Assembly (NCBI RefSeq): GCF_000717715.1
Contig: NZ_JOAI01000011.1
Span: 62,001-126,000, forward strand
Length of the DNA: 64,000 bases
From: Streptomyces sp. NRRL B-24484
Lineage (GTDB): Bacteria; Actinomycetota; Actinomycetes; Streptomycetales; Streptomycetaceae
Direction of reading: 5' to 3'
Shown: positions 33,406 through 41,571 of the stretch, piece after piece
Numbering within the stretch: the first letter of the stretch is position 1
How the letters are laid out: each line of letters opens with the position of its first letter
The notes under the pieces: model-generated
What the model was told of the DNA's origin: nothing
Databases searched by the model: none
Seen by the model: the letters and a program-made list of their open reading frames with translations, nothing else
Position numbers and translations under genes: made by a program

Positions 33406-34906
33406 GCCGACGACCACCGAGCCGACGACCACCGAGCCGACGCCCACGGGCGCCCGACCCCGCCTCCGATCCGGCCTCCGCGCTCGGACCCGGACCCTGA
33501 CCCGTCCCTGTGGCCGGACCGCCCGCCTGCTGCGGCGCCTCACCCCGCGCTCGGTGCGCGCCCGGACCACCCTCGCCGCCTGCACCACCGTCGGCGCCGC
33601 CCTGCTCGTCGCCTCCACCGCCCTCCTCGGCCTGCTCCACGCCAACCTCGAACGCAGCGTCGAGAGCGGCGCCCGCGAGCAGGCGATCGCCGTCGCCCGG
33701 CAGGCCGCCGACGCGCAGCTCACCCCGCTGCTGCCGCTCGACCACGGCGCCGACTTCGTCCAGGTCGTCGACCGGACCGGCCGGGTGGTGGCGGCCAGCC
33801 AGAACCTGGCGGGCCGCCCGGCGGTGGCCCCCGTCGGCGGTCCCGACGGTCACACCACCTTCGACCTGCGTCCGTTCGGCGAGGAGCACCGGCAGCGGGT
33901 CGCCACCGTCACCGCCACCACGCCCTCCGGCCCGGTCACCGTCCGGGTCGGCTCCTCGCTGCGCACCGTCGACACCGCCCAGCACGTCGCCGCCGCCGCC
34001 CTCCTGGTGCTCTGCCCGCTGCTGCTGCTCACCGTCGGCGTGCTGACCTGGCGGACCACGGGCCGCGCGCTGGCCCCGGTGGAGGCGATCCGGGCCGGCG
34101 TCGCGGCCATCGGCGACCGGCAGCTCGACCTCCGGGTGCCCGTCCCGGCCGCGGACGACGAGATCGCCCTGCTAGCCGGCACCATGAACGCCATGCTGGC
34201 GCGGCTGGAGGCCGCCGGCGCACGCCAGCGCCGCTTCATCGCGGACGCGTCGCACGAACTGCGCAGCCCGCTGGCCGTCCTGCGCACCCAGCTGGAGGTC
34301 GCGCTGGCCCACCCCGATCCCGAGGTGCGCACGGCGCTGCTCGAAGGCGCCCTGGAGGACACCGACCGGCTGCAGGCCCTCGCCACCGACCTCCTGCTGC
34401 TCGCCAGGCTCGACTCCGGCGGCCCCGACCGCGCCGAGGCCTCCCTCGGTCCGTCCGACCCGGTCGACCTCGCCGAGCTGGTCGCCGACACGGTGCGCGC
34501 CCGGGCCGGCGACCCGCACCCCGTCCGGCTCGACCTGCAGGACGGCATCCACGTGGCCGGCAGCAGACTGTGGCTGGGACGGCTGCTGACCAACCTGCTC
34601 GACAACGCCCAACGGCACGCCGACCGGGAGGTCACCGTCCGCCTGCACCGCGAGCCGGGCACCGGATCGGCCGTCCTGGAGGTCGCCAACGACGGCTGCG
34701 AGGTCGCCGCCGAGGACCGCGAGCGCATCTTCGAACGGTTCACCCGGCTCGACGACGCCCGCAGCCGTGACCACGGCGGCGCAGGCCTCGGACTGCCGAT
34801 AGCCCGCGACATCGCCCGCCACCACGGCGGCGACCTCGCGCTCGCCCCGTCCCCGGGCAGCACCGTGTTCCGCACCCGCCTGCCGCTCCCGCCCGCGCGG
34901 AGCTGA
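33398..34906 (+). CDS. Membrane sensor histidine kinase
   Basis: A 502-aa kinase partner of the OmpR-type regulator. Two transmembrane helices (about 53-75 and about 195-215) flank an extracytoplasmic sensor of about 120 aa. HAMP, HisKA (H286 in ADASHELRSPLAV) and HATPase (LLTNLLDNAQRHAD, GGAGLGLPIARDIARHHGG) follow. The GTG start inside the regulator gene gives an N-terminus containing the repeat TEPTTTEPTP, encoded by 15-bp tandem units at 33404-33448. The unit, with the divergent PepSY gene, looks like an envelope-stress or ion-sensing system. Confidence 0.94.
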   Translation: MAEPTTTEPTTTEPTPTGARPRLRSGLRARTRTLTRPCGRTARLLRRLTPRSVRARTTLAACTTVGAALLVASTALLGLLHANLERSVESGAREQAIAVARQAADAQLTPLLPLDHGADFVQVVDRTGRVVAASQNLAGRPAVAPVGGPDGHTTFDLRPFGEEHRQRVATVTATTPSGPVTVRVGSSLRTVDTAQHVAAAALLVLCPLLLLTVGVLTWRTTGRALAPVEAIRAGVAAIGDRQLDLRVPVPAADDEIALLAGTMNAMLARLEAAGARQRRFIADASHELRSPLAVLRTQLEVALAHPDPEVRTALLEGALEDTDRLQALATDLLLLARLDSGGPDRAEASLGPSDPVDLAELVADTVRARAGDPHPVRLDLQDGIHVAGSRLWLGRLLTNLLDNAQRHADREVTVRLHREPGTGSAVLEVANDGCEVAAEDRERIFERFTRLDDARSRDHGGAGLGLPIARDIARHHGGDLALAPSPGSTVFRTRLPLPPARS

Positions 34907-34916
34907 GCCGCGCCCG

Positions 34917-35927
34917 TCACACCGAGGGGGCGGGCCGACCCGCTACGAGGTGGACGACGGTGCCGCCCTCCCGGGCCCGCAGAGCGGCGGAGACCCGGGC
35001 GCCGAGGTGGGACGGCAGCCGGCGGACGGCCTCCTCGGGCGGCAGCCAGCTCGCGGCCAGGATCTCTCCGTCGGCGAAGACCAGTTCCTCGGCCTGCCGC
35101 GGAGTCAGCGCGGGGGTGTCGAAGACGAAGCAGTTCAGCGCCCGGCCGTGCCTGGTCGCGGACGCCGGCGCGGTGTCCACCACGAGCAGCCGCCCGACGG
35201 GGACGTCGAGGGCCAGCTCCTCCATCAGCTCCCGTGCGGCGGCCCCGGCCGGTGCCTCGTGCGCTTCGACCATCCCGCCCGGCAGCTCCAGGCCCTCCTT
35301 GTAGCCGGGGTGCAGGACGAGCACCCGCCCCGCGGTGTCCGTGACCAGGGCGGTGGCCGCCGCCATCGGCGCCGGCAGCTGGGCGTAGTGGTCGCGCGGT
35401 CCCATCGGGGTCCGGAGGCCGTCGCGCAGCACCGCCGTGTGCGCACCGCGCTCGGCGCCGATCGCCGCCGCGAGCCGCCGTGCCGCCGGGGGCCGGAGCA
35501 GCCCGAGCGCCTCCTCCTCGGGGTGGAACGCAACCGTGGCCGCCCCCGTCGGCCGGTCACCGCTGCCGCCGGCGGCCCCGGCGGCCCCGATGCCGTGAGG
35601 AGCGTGGACGGCGTGGACGAAGACCAGGAGGGTCCGCCCCGGTGGCTGCGCCGACACGGTGTCCACGGCCAGCAACCGACCCGCCTCGGCGGACCGGCCG
35701 AACCCCACCGGCAGGGTGCGGAGCAGAGCGCGAGCGGGTTCCTCGTCCCCGACCGGACCACCGGGCAGCTCCCAGCCGTCGCCGTCGCCGTCGCCGTCGC
35801 CGCCGCCGGGGCTCGGACGGACGAGCAGGAGACGGCCGCGGTCGTCACGGATCAGGCCCTCCACGTGCACGCCGGGCGCGGAGCCGGAGAGTTCGATGGC
35901 GGAGGGGCTGGGGACGGGTGGGGTCAC
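34917..35927 (-). CDS. Protein with two Nudix domains, one degenerate
   Basis: A 336-aa protein with two Nudix folds. The C-terminal domain (about 190-330) keeps a near-canonical box, GGMVEAHEAPAGAAARELME followed by ELAL (G-x5-E-x7-R-E-x-x-E-E). It should hydrolyse a nucleoside-diphosphate derivative. The N-terminal domain (about 15-160) has GGPVGDEEPARALLRTLP instead, lacking the metal-binding E-E pair, and is probably regulatory. A (CCGTCG)4 run at 35776-35799 codes for a GDGDGD loop in the N-terminal domain. The GTG start at 35927 lacks a good ribosome site; longer in-frame starts exist upstream, so the N-terminus is uncertain. Confidence 0.8.
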   Translation of the reverse strand: MTPPVPSPSAIELSGSAPGVHVEGLIRDDRGRLLLVRPSPGGGDGDGDGDGWELPGGPVGDEEPARALLRTLPVGFGRSAEAGRLLAVDTVSAQPPGRTLLVFVHAVHAPHGIGAAGAAGGSGDRPTGAATVAFHPEEEALGLLRPPAARRLAAAIGAERGAHTAVLRDGLRTPMGPRDHYAQLPAPMAAATALVTDTAGRVLVLHPGYKEGLELPGGMVEAHEAPAGAAARELMEELALDVPVGRLLVVDTAPASATRHGRALNCFVFDTPALTPRQAEELVFADGEILAASWLPPEEAVRRLPSHLGARVSAALRAREGGTVVHLVAGRPAPSV

Positions 35928-36358
35928 AGGAGGGCGCTCCCTTGCGTACGGCGGACGGTCGTCGGTCGGAGCCTGCCCACGGGGTGCCGCCCGCCACGCT
36001 CGAACCCGCCGGGCGGGACGTGCGGACCCGTACCTCCTCCCCACCAGGGCCGGCGTGCGCTGCGCGGCGGGGGCGCGGACCGGTGCTGCCGCGCACCGGC
36101 CGTCCGCCGGTCCGCATCCGAGTGTTTCTCTCCGCCCTGCCGGGAGCGGCGCGGCGGCGAGCACCCGAGGGGTTCATGGCGAGGCCGCCGCGGGTCCGCT
36201 CCTCGGGCCGATCCGGCGGCCCGGTGCCCGCTCGGCAGCGGCGGGCCCGGTGCGGCGGACCTCCTGCACGGTCCGGGTGCGCCCGTGAGGGCGGCGTTGC
36301 GCTGCGCAGCCCCGGCGGGATTGACTGGGACCGAACCGACCGATGCCGGAGGACAGCC
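35928..36358. other. Divergent intergenic region
   Basis: About 430 bp between the Nudix gene and the Cys4 gene. A TTGACT at 36321-36326 is a possible -35 element, but no matching -10 is evident. No convincing gene is present, although frames are open throughout because of GC content. Confidence 0.4.
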
Positions 36359-36835
36359 ATGAGCAGCGCCTTCCCGGCCCACGGCCAGGATCCGGCCGTG
36401 TGGGCCGCGGCCGCCGTGCCGGGCCCGCTGATGCGTGCCCTCGACCAGCGGGGCGGCCTGCCGCACACCGTGCGCCAGGAGATCGCCCGCCAGCTCGCCG
36501 AGGGCACCCACGCGGGCCGGCTGCGGGACCGCATCGAGCGCCGCTGGTGGGAGCGGTACGCGCAGCTCACCGGTCCGGAGCTGCTGCGGCGCGCCGACGA
36601 CATCGCCCTCGACCTGGTGGCCGCACCGACCTGCCCGCTCGGCTGCGAGGACGGCTGGCTGCCGGACGAGTCGCGGGTGTGCCCGTGGTGCAGGCCGAAC
36701 AACACCGTCATCGACGTGGCCCCGGACGACGAGCCCGTCGGCCGCCGCCTCGAACCCGAGGAGCAGGTCCGTCGGGCGGCCGAGGTCCGCGCCGCGATGC
36801 GGGCCGGTCGCCGTTACCCGCGTCCCGCCCGCTGA
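36359..36835 (+). CDS. Hypothetical protein with a CxxxC/CxxC zinc-ribbon-like motif
   Basis: A 158-aa protein. Residues about 99-120 read CPLGC followed by ESRVCPWC, a four-cysteine knuckle likely to bind zinc. The N-terminal part is helical and Arg-rich (RLRDRIERRWWERYAQL), and the C-terminus is helical and basic (EEQVRRAAEVRAAMRAGRRY), which would suit nucleic-acid binding. GGAGGACAG is a good ribosome site. Family not recognised. Confidence 0.7.
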   Translation: MSSAFPAHGQDPAVWAAAAVPGPLMRALDQRGGLPHTVRQEIARQLAEGTHAGRLRDRIERRWWERYAQLTGPELLRRADDIALDLVAAPTCPLGCEDGWLPDESRVCPWCRPNNTVIDVAPDDEPVGRRLEPEEQVRRAAEVRAAMRAGRRYPRPAR

Positions 36836-36890
36836 CCCGCCTGCCCACTGAGCGGCCGGTCCGCCGAGCGCAGGAGACACCCCGCCGGGG

Positions 36891-38243
36891 TCAGTGGCCG
36901 AGTTCCAGGTCGGCCGCGACCTGTCGGGCGGCCGGTGCGAGTTCGGCGTCGATCGCGGCCCAGTCCGCGACGTCGGCCTGCAGCCGGGCTGCGGTCGGCG
37001 GCAGCGCTTCGAGCATGGCGAGCCGCAGGTGGGTCGGCGGGTGCGAGCGGTCGACGGTGCCGAACTCGCGTGCGGAGAGCCGTAGCCGCCGCTCCCGTTC
37101 GAGCGCCGGTACGTCCGTGAGCTGGGCGGCGAGCTCCTCCCACGGCCCGGTGGCGGGCACCGCGGCGGCGCCGGTGTGGGTGCCCGTGCCCGTGCCGGTG
37201 CGGCGGGCCCGGCGGCCCCGTTCGGCGCGCATCCGCAGCAGGGTGGTGTCGACCGTCGCCCGCAGCATGAGGGTCCGCAGCAGCCCGAGGCCGGCCTCCG
37301 TCCCCGCGAGGTCGGCGGCGAGCCGGTCGGCACGGTACTCGGCGGCCTGGCCGGTGCGCAGCGTGAGCCGTTCGAGCAGCCCCAGCAGGGCCCGGGCCGC
37401 GAGGTTCACGGGGCGCAGCAGCAGTTGGAGGGCGGCCGAGGCGGCCAGTTCGACGAAGGTGCCGAAGGACTGCCGGTAGAGGGCGGGCCTGGTGAGTTCC
37501 TCCCACTCGTCCAGGGCGGCCAGCGCGGACCGCAGCCACAGGCCGCGGCGGCTGTCGCCGTTGACCTGGTGCCCGAGTTCGTGGCCGAGCAGGGCGAGCC
37601 GCCGGCCGGGGGCGAGCACGGCCCACAGCGGGAGTCCGAGCCGCAGCACGTTGCGCCGCCGCAGGCCGATCCGGCCGAAGCCCGCGTTGAACTCGGCGGT
37701 CACCAGCACGACGTCCACCGGCCTGCCGCCGAGCGCCTCGGCCACCCGGTCGGTCAGGGCGAAGAGCTCGGGGGCGTCGCCGCGGTACAGCCGCACGGTG
37801 TTGCGCGGCAGCCGTCCCAGCCGGGGGCGGAGGGAGTGGACGAGCGCGGCGACGAACAGGCCGAGCACCCGCAGCGGCCAGGTGGGTGCCGCGACGAGCA
37901 GGCCCAGCGCGCAGGCGGCCAGGCAGAGGGTGGTGAGGTGGACGGCGCCGGCGAGGGCGTTGGCACCGAGCCAGGCCGGGTCGCGGACGGCGGAGCGGTC
38001 GGCCGCGACCGCCGCGTACACCCGCTCGACCCGGGTCCGGACGGTGCGGCGCGCGGCCTCGTCCCGGCGCCGGCGGCGGTCGGCGCGCCGCTGTTCGCGG
38101 TCCGAGGCGGCCGGGCCGGGTGCGGGGGAGGGGTCGAGGTTCCACTCGCAGGACGGGCACCAGGTGGTGAAGCGCGGGTCGTCGGCCACCGGGGACGAGC
38201 ACGCCGGGCAGAGCGCGGCGTCGGCCGCGCGGACTCGGGTCAC
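36891..38243 (-). CDS. M48-family zinc metallopeptidase with N-terminal zinc ribbon
   Basis: A 450-aa membrane peptidase. An N-terminal four-Cys ribbon (CPACSSPV and TWCPSCEW) is followed by a basic stretch and two hydrophobic segments (AVHLTTLCLAACALGLLVAA and PLRVLGLFVAALVHSL). The catalytic motif HELGH is at residues 221-225 within ALLGHELGHQVNGDS. The downstream EYRADRLAADLAGTE supplies the third ligand Glu. The HtpX/Ste24 class usually degrades or processes membrane proteins. The start is GTG at 38243 without a strong ribosome site; an in-frame ATG at 38321 is an alternative. Confidence 0.88.
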   Translation of the reverse strand: MTRVRAADAALCPACSSPVADDPRFTTWCPSCEWNLDPSPAPGPAASDREQRRADRRRRRDEAARRTVRTRVERVYAAVAADRSAVRDPAWLGANALAGAVHLTTLCLAACALGLLVAAPTWPLRVLGLFVAALVHSLRPRLGRLPRNTVRLYRGDAPELFALTDRVAEALGGRPVDVVLVTAEFNAGFGRIGLRRRNVLRLGLPLWAVLAPGRRLALLGHELGHQVNGDSRRGLWLRSALAALDEWEELTRPALYRQSFGTFVELAASAALQLLLRPVNLAARALLGLLERLTLRTGQAAEYRADRLAADLAGTEAGLGLLRTLMLRATVDTTLLRMRAERGRRARRTGTGTGTHTGAAAVPATGPWEELAAQLTDVPALERERRLRLSAREFGTVDRSHPPTHLRLAMLEALPPTAARLQADVADWAAIDAELAPAARQVAADLELGH

Positions 38244-38355
38244 GCCACTTGATCTTGCCACTGCGGCCGCCCGGCGGGAAGGGGGGAGCCGAGCCTTCCG
38301 GCCGGTCCGTTCCTTCCGCACGCGGGCGGCGCGTCGCAGGTGCCGACGGTCGTGG

Positions 38356-40056
38356 TCAGGCGGCCTGCCGTCTCGTCCGGACGGTGCTGCGGTGCGGCGC
38401 GCCGGGCTCCTCGGTGGCCGTGGTGGCGGTAGTGGCCGTGGCGACCGCGGCGCCGGTGGTGGGCGTGATCCCGTCGGTGGCGTCGGTGGCGTCGGTGGCG
38501 TCGTGCCGGTCGTGCCGGTCGTGCCGGTCGTGCCGGTCGCCGTCCGACCCGCCGGGTCGGGCCGGCAGCCGGCCGGGGAGTGCCAGCCCGGCCCCGATCG
38601 CGCCGATCGCGCAGATGCCGGCCGCCACCAGGCAGGCCAGGTGGAAGGCGTCCATGAAGGAGGTCTGGACGGCGGTCAGCAGGTCGGCCCGGCCGAGGCC
38701 CGAGGCCGTGCCGAGAGCGGACGCGACCGAGCCCTCGGCCGCCGCGGCCGTCCGGGACGGCAGTCCGGCGAAGGCGGTGTCGGCGAGCCGGCTCGCGTAG
38801 AGCGAGGTGAACACCGAACCCAGGACGGCCACGCCGAGGGTGCCGCCCGCCTCACGGGTGGCGTCGTTGACCGCGGAGCCGACCCCGGCCTTGGCCGGCG
38901 GCAGCACGCTGAGGATCGACTCGGTGGCCGGTGCCGTGGTGAGGCCGAGTCCGAGGCCGATGAGCACCATCTGGCCGACGATCCGCTCGTACGGGACGAA
39001 GGCCGGCGAGGCGGCGATCCAGGCGAAGGAGACACCCAGCAGGACGAGGCCGGCGGTGACCACCGCGCGGGTGCCCAGCCGGGCGACCAGGGCGACGCCG
39101 CCCAGCGAGCCGACGGCGATGGTCAGGGCGACCGGCAGGATGCGGACGCCGGTGGAGAGGGTGCCGTACCCGCGGATGAACTGGAAGTACTGGGTCACCA
39201 GGAAGATGAAGCCGAAGAGGGCGAAGAAGGCGAGCGTCACCGAGCCGCTGGCGGCCGAGAAGGCCGGGGTGCGGAAGAGCGACAGGTCGATCATCGGGTG
39301 GGCGCGGCCGCGTTCGATCCGTACGAAGGCCGCGGTGAGCACGGCGGTGGCGGCGAACCCGGCCAGCGTGGCGGGCGCGCCCCCGCCGCGCTCCGGCGCC
39401 TCGATGATCGTGTAGACCAGGATGCCGATCGCGGCCGAGGACGCGGCCAGCCCGGGCGGGTCCAGGCGCGCCGAACCCGGATCGCTGGACTCGGGTACCC
39501 AGACCCAGGTGGCGACCAGCGCCAGGAGGGCGACCGGCACCAGCGCCAGGAAGACCGACGGCCAGCCGAAGTGCGCCAGCAGCAGCCCGCCGACCACCGG
39601 GCCGACCGCGACGCCGAGGCCGGTGACGGCACCCCACACGCCGACCGCCTTCGCACGGGACCGGCGGTCGGGGAAGGTGTTGGTGATGATCGACAGCGTG
39701 GTCGGGAAGATGAGCGCGGCGCACGCGCCCATGGCGAACCGGACCGCCACCAGGGCGCCCGGCGACCCGACGGCACTGCCGACGGCGCTCGTCGCGGCGA
39801 ACCCGGCGAGGCCGGCCAGCAGGGCGGGCCGGCGGCCGAACCGGTCGCCGAGCGAGCCCGCGCTGAGCACCAGTGCGGCGAAGGCGAGGTTGTAGCCGTC
39901 GACCACCCACTGCAGGTCACGGGTGGTGGCGTCCAGCTCGCGGCTCAGGTCGGGCAGGGCGACGTTCACGATCGTCGTGTCGAGGTTGATCGCGAACGCC
40001 GCGAGGCAGACCGTGGCGAGGACGAGGAGGCGTCGGTGAGGGGTGAGGGCGGGCAT
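38356..40056 (-). CDS. DHA2-family (14-TM) drug efflux transporter
   Basis: A 566-aa major-facilitator protein of the EmrB/QacA class. LDTTIVNVALPDLSREL is the conserved start of TM1. LQWVVDGYNLAFAALVLSAG, GDRFGRRPALLAGLAGFA (loop 2-3) and the motif C region GPVVGGLLLAHFGWPSVF also fit. Fourteen hydrophobic segments can be counted. The C-terminal tail after TM14 contains (DRH)4 and (ATD)3 repeats. The ATG at 40056 has GGAG 6-8 bases upstream. It is divergent from a TetR gene with shared operators, the standard layout of a repressor-controlled efflux pump. Confidence 0.93.
   Translation of the reverse strand: MPALTPHRRLLVLATVCLAAFAINLDTTIVNVALPDLSRELDATTRDLQWVVDGYNLAFAALVLSAGSLGDRFGRRPALLAGLAGFAATSAVGSAVGSPGALVAVRFAMGACAALIFPTTLSIITNTFPDRRSRAKAVGVWGAVTGLGVAVGPVVGGLLLAHFGWPSVFLALVPVALLALVATWVWVPESSDPGSARLDPPGLAASSAAIGILVYTIIEAPERGGGAPATLAGFAATAVLTAAFVRIERGRAHPMIDLSLFRTPAFSAASGSVTLAFFALFGFIFLVTQYFQFIRGYGTLSTGVRILPVALTIAVGSLGGVALVARLGTRAVVTAGLVLLGVSFAWIAASPAFVPYERIVGQMVLIGLGLGLTTAPATESILSVLPPAKAGVGSAVNDATREAGGTLGVAVLGSVFTSLYASRLADTAFAGLPSRTAAAAEGSVASALGTASGLGRADLLTAVQTSFMDAFHLACLVAAGICAIGAIGAGLALPGRLPARPGGSDGDRHDRHDRHDRHDATDATDATDGITPTTGAAVATATTATTATEEPGAPHRSTVRTRRQAA
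38473..38537. repeat. Two adjacent 9-bp minisatellites in the efflux pump tail
   Basis: Three copies of GTCGGTGGC (38473-38499) are followed by four copies of CGTGCCGGT (38502-38537). In the minus-strand protein they encode ATD and DRH units. Copy-number change would stay in frame. Confidence 0.9.
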
Positions 40057-40076
40057 CAGCAGCTCCATCCGCCGTG

Positions 40077-40141
40077 CATGTTGACAGCGACAACATGCGG
40101 TGATTGACACGCTTCCACCCCGAAGTGGACAATGTCAACAT
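40077..40141. promoter_or_regulatory. Operator-promoter region of the TetR/efflux pair
   Basis: CATGTTG-ACAGCGA-CAACATG (40077-40097) is a perfect 7-bp inverted repeat. In addition ATGTTGACA (40078-40086) is repeated inversely as TGTCAACAT (40133-40141). TTGACA (40104-40109) and GACAAT (40128-40133), 18 bp apart, form a likely promoter for the TetR gene, overlapped by the second site. Confidence 0.75.
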
Positions 40142-40164
40142 CTAGCCGGAAAGGCGGTGAAACC

Positions 40165-40782
40165 TTGGAGAATCGGACATACCACCACGGGAATCTGCGC
40201 GAGGCGCTGATCGACGCCGGGGTGGCCCTCGCCCGCACCGGCGGTCCCTCGGCCGTGGTGCTGCGCGCCGTCAGCCGGGAGGCCGGCGTCTCGCACAACG
40301 CGGCCTACCGGCACTTCGCCGACCACCAGGACCTGCTGGCCGCCGTCGCGGTCCGCTGCATGGAACGGCTGGGCCTGCTGATGGTCCGGCGCACGGCCGA
40401 GGTCGCCGAGGACGACCCCGTGCCGCGGGCCTGGGCCAGGCTGGCCGCCATCGGCCGGGCCTACGTCGACTTCGCGCTCACCGAGCACGGCTGGTTCCGC
40501 ACCGCCTTCTCCGGCGCCGCCGCGCACGGCGCCAAGCACGTCCTCGGGGATCCGGACGCGTCCCGCACCGACCCCTACACCCTGCTCGCCGCCCGCCTCG
40601 ACGAACTCGTCGAGGTCGGGGAACTGCCGCCCGAGCGGCGGCCCGGCGCCGAGTACGCGGCGTGGTCCGCCGTGCACGGCCTCTCCGACCTGCTGGTCGA
40701 CGGCCCGCTCCACGAACTCCCCGCCGGGGAGGTCGGGTTCGCCGTCGAGACCGTGCTCGCCGCCATCGCCCGCGGCCTCTGA
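40165..40782 (+). CDS. TetR-family repressor of the divergent efflux pump
   Basis: A 205-aa TetR protein. The N-terminal HTH domain contains NRTYHHGNLREALIDAGVAL, then AVSREAGVSHNAAYRHFADH, the recognition helix region. The C-terminal ligand domain resembles the WHG class (EHGWFRTAFSGAA, AWSAVHGLSDLLVDGPL). The TTG at 40165, preceded by GGAAAGGCGG, is preferred. The ATG at 40132 lies upstream of the predicted transcription start and inside the operator. Divergence from the DHA2 pump and two matching inverted sites between them make self- and pump-repression very likely. Confidence 0.9.
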   Translation: MENRTYHHGNLREALIDAGVALARTGGPSAVVLRAVSREAGVSHNAAYRHFADHQDLLAAVAVRCMERLGLLMVRRTAEVAEDDPVPRAWARLAAIGRAYVDFALTEHGWFRTAFSGAAAHGAKHVLGDPDASRTDPYTLLAARLDELVEVGELPPERRPGAEYAAWSAVHGLSDLLVDGPLHELPAGEVGFAVETVLAAIARGL

Positions 40783-40953
40783 GGCCGCCTGCGGCAGGCG
40801 CGGCCCGCCGGCCGGCCCGGACGAGGTCACCCGCACCGGGCGCCGCCCCCACGCGCGGGCCCGTCACAACGCGCCCACCCCGGTGGCGAGTTCCGGCGGG
40901 CGACCGGGTCCGGGGGCTCGCAGCTCGGCCGCCCGTGTGGTCGACTCGCCTGT

Positions 40954-41424
40954 GTGGACACCCTCTTCGCTGGCCTGGTCGCCGTCCTGGGCACACTCGT
41001 CGGCTCCGTCACCACCCACCTCTTCCAGCGCCGCGCCGCCCGGCAGGGCGAGACGGCCGCCCGCACCGAGCGGCTGCGCCAGGAACGGCTGGCCGCCTCC
41101 AGCGAGTTCGCCGCCGCTGCCAACGAGTTGAAGCGCGGCCTGATCACCGCCTGGTTCCGCCGCCGTGACGAACCGCGGGACGAACAGGCCCACCGGTCCG
41201 CACAGACCGAGGCCGACCGGCTCGGTGCCCTCGCCGAGACCGCCCGCTTCCGCCTCCGGCTGGTCACCGACGATGCGGAGGTGTGCCGGCTCGCCGGCGC
41301 GGTGCTCGATGCCACGGCGGGCCTGCACAGGGCGGCCGACCGGCGCGAAGTCGTCCGCATGGAGCGGGAGTTCGAGGCAGCGGTCGACGCCTTCCTGGCG
41401 GCGGCGGCCGGACAGGTCCGCTGA
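40954..41424 (+). CDS. Hypothetical membrane-anchored coiled-coil protein (156 aa)
   Basis: A short hydrophobic N-terminus (LFAGLVAVLGTLVGSVTTHL) is followed by a long charged helix (RRAARQGETAARTERLRQER, then LAASSEFAAAANELKRGLIT). More helices follow, with a pattern suited to a coiled coil. This build is widespread in actinobacteria without an assigned function. The GTG start at 40954 has no clear ribosome site. No partner gene is obvious. Confidence 0.7.
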   Translation: MDTLFAGLVAVLGTLVGSVTTHLFQRRAARQGETAARTERLRQERLAASSEFAAAANELKRGLITAWFRRRDEPRDEQAHRSAQTEADRLGALAETARFRLRLVTDDAEVCRLAGAVLDATAGLHRAADRREVVRMEREFEAAVDAFLAAAAGQVR

Positions 41425-41571
41425 CCGCCGGGCTGCCGGGCTGCCGCGCCGCGCAGGCCGGGGCGGCCCGTTCCCGGCCTCCGGATCGAGTGAACGTACG
41501 CCCCGCCCCGGCCGTGAACCGCCGGGCGCGCCTGTCACGCGCGCCGGGGGCGCCGGGCAGGTCGGCCGGGG

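Noticed and set aside
38473..38537. 9-bp repeats considered as replication iterons
   Set aside because: They lie inside a coding sequence in frame, with no replication gene nearby.
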